64,000 nt of DNA from NCBI RefSeq assembly GCF_003569045.1, contig NZ_BFCB01000002.1, forward strand, positions 1 through 64,000, read 5' to 3'. This document shows, one piece after another, positions 19,487 to 27,090 of the stretch. The stretch comes from Aggregatilinea lenta. GTDB lineage: Bacteria; Chloroflexota; Anaerolineae; Aggregatilineales; Aggregatilineaceae. The translations under genes were made by a program, and so were the position numbers. Under the pieces are notes generated by a model. The model was not told the origin of the DNA. It searched no databases and saw nothing but the letters and a program-made list of their open reading frames with translations. Positions within the stretch are counted from its first letter, which is position 1. Each line of letters opens with the position of its first letter.

Positions 19487-20539
19487 CTACTGGTCGAGGA
19501 AACCCTCAGAGAAGAGCACGCAGCCCCACATATCCATTTCTTCGAAGTCCAGGGTGCCCAGCGTCAGCGCGAAGCCGGGATCCGGGATAAGTTCGTTCGG
19601 CTGGTAGTTCTCGTCGTTGATGGCCTGCAGCAGCGCGTCCATAGTGGCCTGCGCTTCGAAGAACAGGTCCTGAACGCCCGTCGCGTCCACGTAACCGTCT
19701 TTCATCAGGCTGCACGCGGTCGCGTCGCCGTCCAGGCCGCCCAGGATCACGTGGCCCGGCTGCCCGGCGGGAACCCACTTGCCCATGGGTTCCAGGACGG
19801 AGCGAATGGTCGGGTAAAGAAAGTCAGACGACGTGAAGATGAAGTTGATGTCCGGGTTGCCCTGCAGGGCGGCTTCCAGGTTCGCCAGCGCGGTGGCGGC
19901 GTCCCACTCGGTCGCTACTTCAATCGGGGTTTCGAACAGGTCTGGGTACTTTTCGATCACATTGTAGAAGCCATCACGACGGCCTACCGCGTTGGGGTCA
20001 CCCAGGTCACCGACCAGGATCAGGGGCACGATCTTCTCGCCGCTGGTCTCGATCTGGCGCATTGCACGCTGGGCCATGAACTCGACCGCCTTCTGCGCGA
20101 TGATTTCGTTGTCCGCCACGATCACCAGGGCGTTGTTGGGATTGTCGTCCGAGGGCGGGCGGTTGAAGACCGCAATCGGCACGTCATTGTCGTTCGCTTC
20201 GCCGATGATGGTCACGGCGCTCTCGCCATCCTGCGGGATCATGATGATGCCATCGACGCCCTGGGCGATGCAGTCACGCACCTGCTCCAACTGGCGGTTG
20301 GCGTCCTGGTTGCCGTTGACTTCGATCACGTCAACGCCCAGGTCAGCCAGCGTTTCCGTGATGGCGCGGTGACCGGCTACCCAGAACTCGGTTTCAAGAT
20401 CCTGAAATGCAAAGCAGATGGTCAGGCCTTCCTGGGCATGCGCCACAGGAGCGGGCTTGGCAAGCGGCGACACGAACGTCGCGGCGAGGACGGCCACCAC
20501 CAGGACAGCCACGGTCAGGAAATGGGTAAACTTTTTCAT
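19487..20539 (-). CDS. Sugar ABC transporter substrate-binding protein
   Basis: 350-residue exported binding protein. It has a signal peptide of about 36 residues ending in a VAHAQ cleavage site. PBP type 1 landmarks follow: AFQDLETEFWVAGHRAITETL, IPQDGESAVTIIGEAND, VAVFNRPPS and the second-lobe FIFTSSDFLYPTIRSVL and GGLDGDATACSLM. Most homologues are ribose/galactose-type binders; the ligand is not inferable in detail. It is a single-domain protein, unlike the other two complete RbsB-type binding proteins in the window. A palindrome (20571-20582) and a long inverted repeat (20589-20643) precede it, which suggests its own control point inside a long gene run. Confidence 0.92.
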   Translation of the reverse strand: MKKFTHFLTVAVLVVAVLAATFVSPLAKPAPVAHAQEGLTICFAFQDLETEFWVAGHRAITETLADLGVDVIEVNGNQDANRQLEQVRDCIAQGVDGIIMIPQDGESAVTIIGEANDNDVPIAVFNRPPSDDNPNNALVIVADNEIIAQKAVEFMAQRAMRQIETSGEKIVPLILVGDLGDPNAVGRRDGFYNVIEKYPDLFETPIEVATEWDAATALANLEAALQGNPDINFIFTSSDFLYPTIRSVLEPMGKWVPAGQPGHVILGGLDGDATACSLMKDGYVDATGVQDLFFEAQATMDALLQAINDENYQPNELIPDPGFALTLGTLDFEEMDMWGCVLFSEGFLDQ

Positions 20540-20570
20540 TTTTGGTATCCTCTCTTATAGTGCATCGTAA

Positions 20571-20582
20571 AGCGGATCCGCT
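20571..20582. promoter_or_regulatory. 12-bp perfect palindrome before binding-protein gene
   Basis: AGCGGATCCGCT is a perfect palindrome 32 bases before the binding-protein start on the minus strand, next to a TATAAG that could be a -10 element. It is a candidate operator, but a 12-bp GC-rich palindrome alone is weak evidence. Confidence 0.3.
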
Positions 20583-20588
20583 ATTTGC

Positions 20589-20643
20589 GCACGCGCCCAA
20601 CACGAAGTTCGATCTCGAGTCAGCTTCGTGGTTGGGTGCGTGC
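20589..20643 (-). promoter_or_regulatory. Long imperfect inverted repeat between dehydrogenase and binding-protein genes
   Basis: Left arm 20589-20607 and right arm 20624-20643 pair over nearly 20 bases with one mismatch and one bulge (GCACGC, CCCAAC and ACGAAG blocks match). It lies in the 193-base gap before the binding-protein gene and has no T-run. It may be a processing or attenuation structure that separates the catabolic genes from the transporter genes. Confidence 0.5.
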
Positions 20644-20732
20644 CATTTGGGTCAGTCTCATCGTGTTGCGCCGCACCTCCTTGTGTTACGGTCACCTGCC
20701 AACTTACCTTACTCGTGAGAGACAATCTCAAC

Positions 20733-22085
20733 TCAGGTATTCTGCGCAGCGATCTCGTTGAGCGTTTGCAACAGCGCCGGCTCTTCGATCTCGCCCGCCA
20801 TCCAGCGATCCTGCAGCTCGCGCAGGCGGATCGCCACCGACCCCGACGGCAGTTGTACGTCGTCGTAGGTGATAATCTCGCCCTTCTTCACGGGACGGGT
20901 AATCACCGCGCCTTTGGCGATGCCGACCGGCAGCGCGCGCTTGGCGGCGGCGTTCTCGTACCGGTCGGTCATGCTGTAGTGCGTGTGCCCGCCGATGCGT
21001 TCCAGCTCGCGGCCCGGTTCCAGGTCGACCTTGGCGACGGAGACCACTTCGGCCACCAGACGGCGACCGGGGGCCATCGTCGAGCGGCCCTGCACCACCG
21101 CCTGCGCCACCGACAGCGGTACTTCCATGCTGCATAGATGGAACGGGCGCAGCAGCACGTAGTTGGGGCCGTGGCCCATGTCGCGCAGGATCAGCGCTTC
21201 ACGCAGGCGAGGTTTATCGGTGGTGAAGACCAGGAAAACGCCCGGCGCGAGGTCGCCGATCACGTAATCGACCACGCCGTTCTGGCTCAACAGCCCGCCC
21301 TGCGACTTCAACGCGAAGACGTCCTTGAACTCAGCGATGTTAACGTGCGGGCCGTGCAGACCGAACACATCCGGCACGAGGCCCGTCGCGTTCGCCACGC
21401 ACGCCATCTCGATCATGGTCTTAGAGCCGTCCACGAACTCGATCAGCATTTCGGGCGTCAGGCCGCGCCGCGCCGCTTCCTCAGCCAGATCTTCCGGCAC
21501 GGCGTCACGGTTGAGCGGGTTGTTCTTGCCCTTGCCCGCCGCGACGATGGTCAGGCCCAGCGCCGTAGCGAAGTCGTACAGCTCGTACAGCGCGCTCGGC
21601 TCGTCGCCCGCGCCGATGGCGTAGATCACATCATGCTGGTCCGCGTACCACTTCAGCAGCGGGCCGACCGTGATGTCCATCTCGACGCTCATCGTGACGA
21701 GGTGCTTGCGCTGGAACAGCGTGCGCAGTGCCGCGCGCGCGCTCACTTCGGGATGCCCGGTTGATTCGATGATCGCGTCGATCTGCGGCGCGTCAGTCAC
21801 GAGACGATAGTCGCCCACCGCCACGAACTTGTCCTGCATTCGCGCGCGGTTTACGTCGTCGAGCGTTTCAGCCACGGCGACGCACTCGCGATTGTGGCCC
21901 GCGATGCCGTAGGCGTTCACGGCGCGGTCGAGGTCGATGTCCGCGATCAGCACGACGCGCTGCGATGGCATCAGCGACACCTGGCTGACGATGTCGGTGC
22001 CCATTTGTCCCGCGCCGATTAGGCCGGTGCGGATGAAGCGTTCAGATGTTTCGAGTGCTTTGAGATCTTCAGATAAGCCGAACAT
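20733..22085 (-). CDS. COG4091-type NAD(P)-dependent dehydrogenase with C-terminal SAF domain
   Basis: 450-residue cytoplasmic protein. The N-terminal Rossmann domain has the dinucleotide motif GLIGAGQMGTDI. It is followed by the homoserine-dehydrogenase-like middle with AIIESTGHPEVSARAAL and YAIGAGDEPSALYELYDF. The C-terminal part holds a SAF domain (PVGIAKGAVITRPVKKGEIITYDDV, shown here as GVITRP and EIITYDDV landmarks), as in sialate synthase and altronate dehydratases. This is the predicted-homoserine-dehydrogenase group COG4091, whose members often lie in sugar operons rather than with threonine genes. It begins 9 bases after the alcohol dehydrogenase stop. The substrate is unknown; a branched or modified sugar acid is possible. 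Confidence 0.82.
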   Translation of the reverse strand: MFGLSEDLKALETSERFIRTGLIGAGQMGTDIVSQVSLMPSQRVVLIADIDLDRAVNAYGIAGHNRECVAVAETLDDVNRARMQDKFVAVGDYRLVTDAPQIDAIIESTGHPEVSARAALRTLFQRKHLVTMSVEMDITVGPLLKWYADQHDVIYAIGAGDEPSALYELYDFATALGLTIVAAGKGKNNPLNRDAVPEDLAEEAARRGLTPEMLIEFVDGSKTMIEMACVANATGLVPDVFGLHGPHVNIAEFKDVFALKSQGGLLSQNGVVDYVIGDLAPGVFLVFTTDKPRLREALILRDMGHGPNYVLLRPFHLCSMEVPLSVAQAVVQGRSTMAPGRRLVAEVVSVAKVDLEPGRELERIGGHTHYSMTDRYENAAAKRALPVGIAKGAVITRPVKKGEIITYDDVQLPSGSVAIRLRELQDRWMAGEIEEPALLQTLNEIAAQNT

Positions 22086-22094
22086 GGCGTTCTC

Positions 22095-23150
22095 TCAATC
22101 CAGACTTCCGTTAGGGGCCAGCACAACTTTCAATTCGGTTGCATCCATCGCCGCCTGGAACGCCGCCTGAACCTCGGTCAGCGGATAGACGGCGGTGATG
22201 ATCTTGTCGGCCTCGATCAGACCGCGATCCAGCAGGTCGAGCGCGACCTGATGCATGCTGGGGTGGTACGAGAAATTTCCGATGATGCTGAGTTCGTTGT
22301 AGTGGATGCGGTTGCTGTCAAGGTGCGTGATAGGGTCTGCCTTCGGCAGGCCGCCGAACAGCCCCACGCGCCCGCGCTTGCGCACGATCTCGACTGCCTG
22401 CGCCTGCGCCGACTTCACTGGGCAGGCCACGATCGCCACGTCCGCGCCGCGCCCCTCGGTCAGATCGCGCACATCCGCCACGACGTCCGTCAGGTTGTTG
22501 TCGAACACTTTCCACGTGCCCATGTCGCGGTTCTTGAAGATGTCCAGTCGCCCGCCCGTCACGCCGACCATAATCGGCTTCGCGCCGCGCAGCCTGGCGA
22601 CCTGGACGTGCAGCGCACCGATCGGCCCGTCGCCGATGATCACGACGACCTCGCCGGGCTGCACGTTGAGCGACTGCTGTGCCCACAGCACCGAGGACGC
22701 GGGTTCGGCCAGCGCCGAGCGCCGGTCGGAGAGCGTTTCGGGAATGCGGTGAATGATGCCGTCCTGCAAGATCGCCGCCGGGAGCTGCATATAGTCGGTC
22801 ATGCCGCCCGCGTAATCCAGGCCCAGCAGCTTCCAGTTTTCACATAGGTTGTAAAACCCGGCCTTGCAGTAGTAGCACTTGCCGCACGACACGTCCGCTG
22901 CCACGGCGATGCGCTCGCCCACCTTATAATCCGTGACCTCCGGCCCCACTTCCGCGATCACGCCCGAAATCTCGTGGCCGAGAATCTGGAAATCGCGGTC
23001 GGCGCGCAGCCCGTGCTTGAAAGCGCGCAGGTCGCCGCCGCAGATGCCGCACGCGGTCACCTTGAGGATTGCGCCGTCGGCGGGCAGATCGGGATAGGGC
23101 ACTTCTTCGCAGGCGATTTGGCCCGCGCCACGAAAGACGACCGCGTTCAC
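22095..23150 (-). CDS. Zinc-dependent alcohol/polyol dehydrogenase (MDR family)
   Basis: 351-residue cytoplasmic oxidoreductase, the usual length for sorbitol/threonine dehydrogenase-like MDR enzymes. Catalytic zinc ligands appear in TACGICGGDLRAF and LGHEISGVI. The structural zinc lobe is DVSCGKCYYCKAGFYNLC, and the Rossmann motif is IIGDGPIGALHVQ. It overlaps the SIS isomerase gene by 4 bases and is followed by the COG4091 dehydrogenase. It probably oxidises a polyol or a sugar hydroxyl in the same pathway. Specificity is not visible. Confidence 0.92.
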   Translation of the reverse strand: MNAVVFRGAGQIACEEVPYPDLPADGAILKVTACGICGGDLRAFKHGLRADRDFQILGHEISGVIAEVGPEVTDYKVGERIAVAADVSCGKCYYCKAGFYNLCENWKLLGLDYAGGMTDYMQLPAAILQDGIIHRIPETLSDRRSALAEPASSVLWAQQSLNVQPGEVVVIIGDGPIGALHVQVARLRGAKPIMVGVTGGRLDIFKNRDMGTWKVFDNNLTDVVADVRDLTEGRGADVAIVACPVKSAQAQAVEIVRKRGRVGLFGGLPKADPITHLDSNRIHYNELSIIGNFSYHPSMHQVALDLLDRGLIEADKIITAVYPLTEVQAAFQAAMDATELKVVLAPNGSLD

Positions 23151-23764
23151 CGTGCGCCATCCTCTCGTTCCGATGCCAGCGCGTGCCCCACCGCACCGCC
23201 AGGATGCGTCTGCCCGAACGCTTCTTTGGTGTAGCCGCGCAGCCCTAACAGGACCACGCTCAGGGCGTCAGCCATCGCACACACCGTCAACGAGCTTCCC
23301 GTGGCGATCATGCCGTAGGGGTCCACGTCCGGCGCGGGGTGAATTTCGAGCACGTGATCGCTCATCCGCCCCAGCGTCGAATCCGGCTTTTCGGTGAAGG
23401 CGATCACGGTCGCGCCGCGATCCTTCGCGTATCCGGCCAGATAATTGACTTCGACCGTCTCGCCGCCTTTAGAAATGGCGATCAACGTATCGTTGGCCGT
23501 CACTGCGCCCGCCAGCCCGTGCTGGCTGTCGCCGGGGTGAATGAACAGCGCGGGCGTACCGCAGCAGGTCAGCAGGTGCGCCGTGCGCGCGGCAACCGCG
23601 TGCGATGTGCCCGACCCCGCCACCAGGACGTGGCCGGTGCAGTTGAGCAGCGCATACGCTACATCGATGAAACGCTCGTCGAGCTGCGATGCCAGGGCCG
23701 CAATGCTTTCGCTCTCCTTCTGAAGAACGTCACGAGCCGTCTCGAATATCGTCTCCGGTAACAC
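23147..23764 (-). CDS. SIS-domain sugar-phosphate isomerase
   Basis: 205-residue single SIS domain. It carries the phosphosugar-binding segments VAGSGTSHAVAARTAHLL and ISKGGETVEVNYL, plus the late HPGGAVG motif that is typical of arabinose-5-phosphate isomerase-like proteins (KdsD/GutQ). The CBS pair that KdsD has is missing, so the protein resembles the short GutQ-like or hexulose-phosphate isomerase forms. A GTG at 23794 would extend it by 10 residues, but GTG 23764 has AAGGAG 7 bases before it and is preferred. It is the first gene after the promoter at 23863-23891. A ketose/aldose pentose-phosphate interconversion is likely, given the epimerase nearby. Confidence 0.82.
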   Translation of the reverse strand: MLPETIFETARDVLQKESESIAALASQLDERFIDVAYALLNCTGHVLVAGSGTSHAVAARTAHLLTCCGTPALFIHPGDSQHGLAGAVTANDTLIAISKGGETVEVNYLAGYAKDRGATVIAFTEKPDSTLGRMSDHVLEIHPAPDVDPYGMIATGSSLTVCAMADALSVVLLGLRGYTKEAFGQTHPGGAVGHALASEREDGAR

Positions 23765-23820
23765 CAGCCAGCTCCTTAATCCTTGCGTTCGCACATACTA
23801 CCAACGTTGCCCTGATAATT

Positions 23821-23858
23821 ATTGAACATATTCTCAATTATGATGATTTGCTCAATAT
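23821..23858 (-). promoter_or_regulatory. Probable SorC-family operator between promoter and SIS gene
   Basis: The 18-bp inverted repeat ATTGAACATATTCTCAAT (23821-23838; 7 of 9 positions pair) is followed by another ATTGAGCAAA half-site on the minus strand near 23848-23857. The half-site TGAACATA is shared with the palindrome at 25763-25782 before a SorC regulator gene. It lies downstream of the promoter, so binding would act as a roadblock, as known for CggR-type SorC members. Confidence 0.55.
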
Positions 23859-23862
23859 CTTT

Positions 23863-23891
23863 ATGGTATGCCCACTCAATCGCTTTGTCAA
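23863..23891 (-). promoter_or_regulatory. Sigma-70-type promoter for the SIS/dehydrogenase genes
   Basis: On the minus strand TTGACA (23891-23886), 17-base spacer, TACCAT (23868-23863). It lies about 100 bases before the SIS gene start, with the SorC-like operator between. The rest of the 23765-24066 gap is AT-rich near the operator and otherwise shows nothing. Confidence 0.6.
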
Positions 23892-24066
23892 CGGGTTAAA
23901 TTGTGTCTTTCAATGGGGCTTTTACGGGCAATATCGATGTGAAAATGGCGTCGAGGCGCGGGCCTCAACGCGTGTACTTATATATCCCAGGACGGGTGGC
24001 AGCCAGGGCGAGATGCGCTGCTGCCGGATGTCGCGGCAAGAAAATGCTCGGCGTTTACATAAGCCT

Positions 24067-24747
24067 CTACCCTGCTAAGTCCCTCACTACGCTCTCGCGC
24101 AGCGCGGCGATCCCTGCGGCTACGCCACCCGGCGCGCCAAACACCGCTGTGCCCGCTACCAGCACGTTCGCACCGTTGGCGACGACTTCCGGCGCGGTTC
24201 CGGCGTGAATGCCGCCGTCCACTTCGATCTCGATCTCGTGACCCAATGCCTCAGCTCGTGCCCGCACGTCGCGGACCTTGCGCAGCGTGGTGTCCACAAA
24301 GCGCTGCCCGCCAAAACCGGGATTCACCGTCATCACCAGGACCATGTCCACGAACGGCAGAATGTCTTCCAGCAGGCACACGGGCGTTGCGGGATTGATC
24401 GCCACGCCAGGACGCGCGCCCGCCTCGCGGATCTGCTGCACGACACGGTGCAGGTGCGGGCAGGTTTCGGTGTGCACTGTCACCCACGACGCCCCGGCGG
24501 CGACCATCGACTCAACATGCCGTTCCGGATGCACGATCATCAGGTGCACATCCAGCGGCAGCGATGTCGATTTGCGCGCCGCCGCAATGATCGGGAGTCC
24601 GAACGAAATCGGCGGCACGAACACGCCGTCCATCACATCGACGTGAATCCAGTCCGCCCCGGCGCGCTCGGCCTCAGCAATCTGCTGGCCCAGACACGCG
24701 AAGTCGGCGGCAAGAATGGACGCTGAAAGTCGAACCGGCAAGGTCAT
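24067..24747 (-). CDS. rpe: Ribulose-phosphate 3-epimerase
   Basis: 226-residue TIM-barrel enzyme that interconverts D-ribulose 5-phosphate and D-xylulose 5-phosphate in the cytoplasm. Landmarks in order: RLSASILAADFACLG, the metal/catalytic VDVMDGVFVPPISFG, PLDVHLMIVHPE, VLVMTVNPGFGGQ and the phosphate loop EIEVDGGI. All catalytic His and Asp positions appear present and the length is standard. It starts 10 bases after the SorC gene stop, so the two are co-transcribed. This makes it a dedicated pathway copy rather than housekeeping. It links the kinase product to transketolase substrates. D-allulose-6-phosphate epimerase is a possible alternative within the family. Confidence 0.93.
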   Translation of the reverse strand: MTLPVRLSASILAADFACLGQQIAEAERAGADWIHVDVMDGVFVPPISFGLPIIAAARKSTSLPLDVHLMIVHPERHVESMVAAGASWVTVHTETCPHLHRVVQQIREAGARPGVAINPATPVCLLEDILPFVDMVLVMTVNPGFGGQRFVDTTLRKVRDVRARAEALGHEIEIEVDGGIHAGTAPEVVANGANVLVAGTAVFGAPGGVAAGIAALRESVVRDLAG

Positions 24748-24757
24748 GTATCTATCC

Positions 24758-25729
24758 TCACCTGCCCTCAGAAAGTTCCAATAGCCGGGACGCCAGCACG
24801 CGATCCGTGATCAGCACGTTGATCAGCCGCCCACGCAGCGCCGCATGGACCGCCCGCGCCTTGTTCTGTCCCCCGGCCACGCCAACCACCCGCTCGATTT
24901 GCCCCAACTGCTCCAGCGTCATGCCGATCACCAGCTCGTCCAGCGCAGAGCGGATCGCGCATCCTTCGGCGTCGAAAAAGCGCAGGCCGATGTCCCCCAC
25001 CGCACCCAGCGCCAGCACGCCATCCAGTTGTGCCTGCGTCATGATCGAGCCGTCGCGCATCACCACCGAGGTGGGTTCCGGCACGCCGATGCCCACGAAC
25101 GCGATGGTGATCGAGGGGAACAGGCTGAAGGCGCTCTGCACGTGGCTGTCCGACAGCAGCGCAGACTTGGTGCGCTGGTCGGCCACAATGCCTGGCGCGG
25201 GAATCAGGGTGAGCTTCGCACCCAGCAGGTGCGCGAGGCGGCTGCTGATGTCAGTCGCGTGGATTTCCGCTTCCGGTGCACCCAGCCCACCAATCGTCTG
25301 CACGACGCGTACGCGGCGCGTCTTATAGGGATGCAGCGCGTTGACCATGGCGTTCAGCGTCGTGCCCCAGGTGATGCCGAGCACGTCGCCGTCTTCGACC
25401 ATGCGCTGCAAATAGCCCGCGCCCGCCGCGCCGAGCGTGGTCATGCGCATCTCTGGCGAGACGCCGTCCTCGACGTCCACCACGATGGCTTCCTTCAGCC
25501 CAAAACGCGCTTCAAGCTCGTTTTCAAGCTGGCTGTAGCCGCCTGACGGCATCACAACGCTGATCTGGACGATTCCCTGAAGTTCGGCTTGCTGCAGCAG
25601 GCGCGATACTTTGGAGCGTGACAGGTGCAGCCGCTCGGCAATCTGCTGTTGCGTCAGGTGGCGCTCGTAGTAGAGCTTGCTCACCTTGCTGAGGAGGCGG
25701 ATGTCGCCGGATGGAGAGAGTGCGGGCAC
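24758..25729 (-). CDS. SorC-family (sugar-binding) transcriptional regulator 1
   Basis: 323 residues. The N-terminal helix-turn-helix is in LTQQQIAERLHLSRSKVSRLL. It is followed by the sugar-phosphate-binding SorC domain with GGYSQLENELEARFGLKEAIVV, GITWGTTLNAM, VVQTIGGLGAPE and VGVAGGQNKARAVHAALRG. Members bind a sugar phosphate and act as tetrameric repressors or activators. An inverted repeat (25763-25782) 33 bases upstream is the likely autoregulatory operator, and a related site precedes the SIS gene. It shares a transcript with rpe. It is one of three SorC proteins in the window. Confidence 0.92.
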   Translation of the reverse strand: MPALSPSGDIRLLSKVSKLYYERHLTQQQIAERLHLSRSKVSRLLQQAELQGIVQISVVMPSGGYSQLENELEARFGLKEAIVVDVEDGVSPEMRMTTLGAAGAGYLQRMVEDGDVLGITWGTTLNAMVNALHPYKTRRVRVVQTIGGLGAPEAEIHATDISSRLAHLLGAKLTLIPAPGIVADQRTKSALLSDSHVQSAFSLFPSITIAFVGIGVPEPTSVVMRDGSIMTQAQLDGVLALGAVGDIGLRFFDAEGCAIRSALDELVIGMTLEQLGQIERVVGVAGGQNKARAVHAALRGRLINVLITDRVLASRLLELSEGR

Positions 25730-25762
25730 GCTCGTTAACCTATCTTCAAGTCAATTTGAAAT

Positions 25763-25782
25763 TATGTTCAGTAATGAGCATA
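25763..25782 (-). promoter_or_regulatory. Palindromic SorC-type operator
   Basis: TATGTTCA (25763-25770), GTAA, TGAGCATA (25775-25782): seven of eight arm positions pair. It is 33 bases before SorC gene 1 and shares the TGAACATA half-site with 23821-23838. Probable autoregulation; not proven. Confidence 0.6.
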
Positions 25783-25879
25783 CGTTCACCAACATCCACA
25801 TCGTAGTCGGAATTCGCGCGGCTGTCAAGAGGGTTTGAGGCAATTGTGAGGTTTGTCCGATCGTGCTGAGGCATGAATC

Positions 25880-25903
25880 AAAAAGCCGCCTCAGTGGGCG
25901 GCT
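25880..25903 (-). terminator. Rho-independent terminator after SorC gene 2
   Basis: Perfect 7-bp stem AGCCGCC/GGCGGCT (25884-25890 with 25897-25903). On the minus strand it is followed by a run of five T (25884-25880). It lies 20 bases after the stop of SorC gene 2 and makes that gene a separate transcript. Confidence 0.85.
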
Positions 25904-25923
25904 GAGTGGCGATTTCGCCTCGT

Positions 25924-26877
25924 TCAGTTGAGCAGGCTTTGCGCGCTGCGGTGATCGGTGATCAGCACGTCGATCAGGTGGCCGCGCAGCGCGGCGCGCA
26001 CTACATCCACTTTTTCCGGCCCGCCGACCATACCCACCACGCGGTCGATCTGCTTGAGCTGCTCCAGCGTGATGCCGAGGATGCGGTCGTTCAGGGGCGC
26101 GTCCACCGGCTGGCCCTGCGCGTCGAAGAACCGCAGCGCCGTTTCCCCCACTGCGCCCTGCGCGCGCAGGGCGTTCAATTCCTCGGCGGTGAGCACGTCG
26201 TTCCGCATGATCCACGAGGTTGGGGACGCCGCGCCAATGCCCAAAAACGCGATGCTGATCCGCGAGAACATCTGGAACGCGTTGCGCACGTAGCTGTCGG
26301 AGAGCAGCACTTCCTTGACGTGTGCGTTATCCACCAGCCCCGGCGCGGGCAGCAGCGTGAGCTTGCCGTTTAGCATCTGCGCCATGCGGCGGCATAGGCC
26401 CGTCGCGTGTTCCTCGGCTTCGGGCGGCCCCAGCCCGCCGACCATCTGTACAACGTGGACGTTACACGCCTCGCAGCGCTGCAAGGCGTTGATCATACTG
26501 TTGAGCGTCACGCCCCAGAAGATACCGATCACGTCCGCGTCCTGAATCGTCTGCTGGAGGTAGTCCGCCGCCGCGATCCCGATCCGGCGCGACACGGCAT
26601 CTTGCGACGCGTCGCTTTCGATGTCGATCAGCACGACTTCCTGCAGCCCGTACTTCTCTTCGAGCTGCTGTTCCAGGTCGGCATAGCTGCCGGGCGGCGA
26701 CATAACCGTGATCTGCACGATGCCCTCTTTGTGCGCCTGCTGGATCAGGCGTGACACCTTCGGACGCGAGAGACGCAGACGTTCGGAAATCTCCTGCTGG
26801 GTCAGGTTCTGTTCGTAATAAAGCTTGCTCACCTTGCCGAGCAAGCGGTAATCCACGGGGTTGGGTTTGCGCGCCAT
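25924..26877 (-). CDS. SorC-family transcriptional regulator 2
   Basis: 317 residues, the closest relative of SorC regulator 1 by eye. The HTH is in LTQQEISERLRLSRPKVSRLI. The sugar-binding domain has GSYADLEQQLEEKYGLQEVVL, GIFWGVTLNSM, VVQMVGGLGPPE and VGMVGGPEKVDVVRAALRG. The frame stays open to 26946, but ATG 26877 gives the family N-terminus (MARKPNPVDYRLLGKVSKLY), so I chose it; no strong ribosome-binding site is visible. It is monocistronic, with its own terminator. It may act on the same operon with a different inducer; no operator is obvious in front of it. Confidence 0.9.
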   Translation of the reverse strand: MARKPNPVDYRLLGKVSKLYYEQNLTQQEISERLRLSRPKVSRLIQQAHKEGIVQITVMSPPGSYADLEQQLEEKYGLQEVVLIDIESDASQDAVSRRIGIAAADYLQQTIQDADVIGIFWGVTLNSMINALQRCEACNVHVVQMVGGLGPPEAEEHATGLCRRMAQMLNGKLTLLPAPGLVDNAHVKEVLLSDSYVRNAFQMFSRISIAFLGIGAASPTSWIMRNDVLTAEELNALRAQGAVGETALRFFDAQGQPVDAPLNDRILGITLEQLKQIDRVVGMVGGPEKVDVVRAALRGHLIDVLITDHRSAQSLLN

Positions 26878-26961
26878 AAGTAGTTTAGCCCGGCCATACC
26901 GCCAGTTGGAATGCGTTAACAAGACGTATTCCAGTCTAGCAGGCAACCGTGCGTTTGTCTA

Positions 26962-27083
26962 AGTGCGTGTATGGAAAGCGGCTTTACCCCCTTCTCATGA
27001 CTCACGACAAGCACCTTCCGCTGTCCTGCTCCCCTTATTCCTGAGAGAGAAGGGACCGGGGATGAGGGTTTCCGGATACGGTC
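26962..27083 (-). repeat. MITE-like dispersed repeat, copy 3 (inverted relative to copies 1 and 2)
   Basis: Diverged reverse-complement copy of the 126-bp element at 34879-35130. It begins GTGCGTGTATGGAAAGCGG, contains the CTCCCC..GAGAGAGAAGGG hairpin core and ends near GGGTTTCCGGATACGG. It fills most of the gap between SorC gene 2 and the kinase gene that ends at 27091. Confidence 0.6.
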
Positions 27084-27090
27084 TAGGCGA

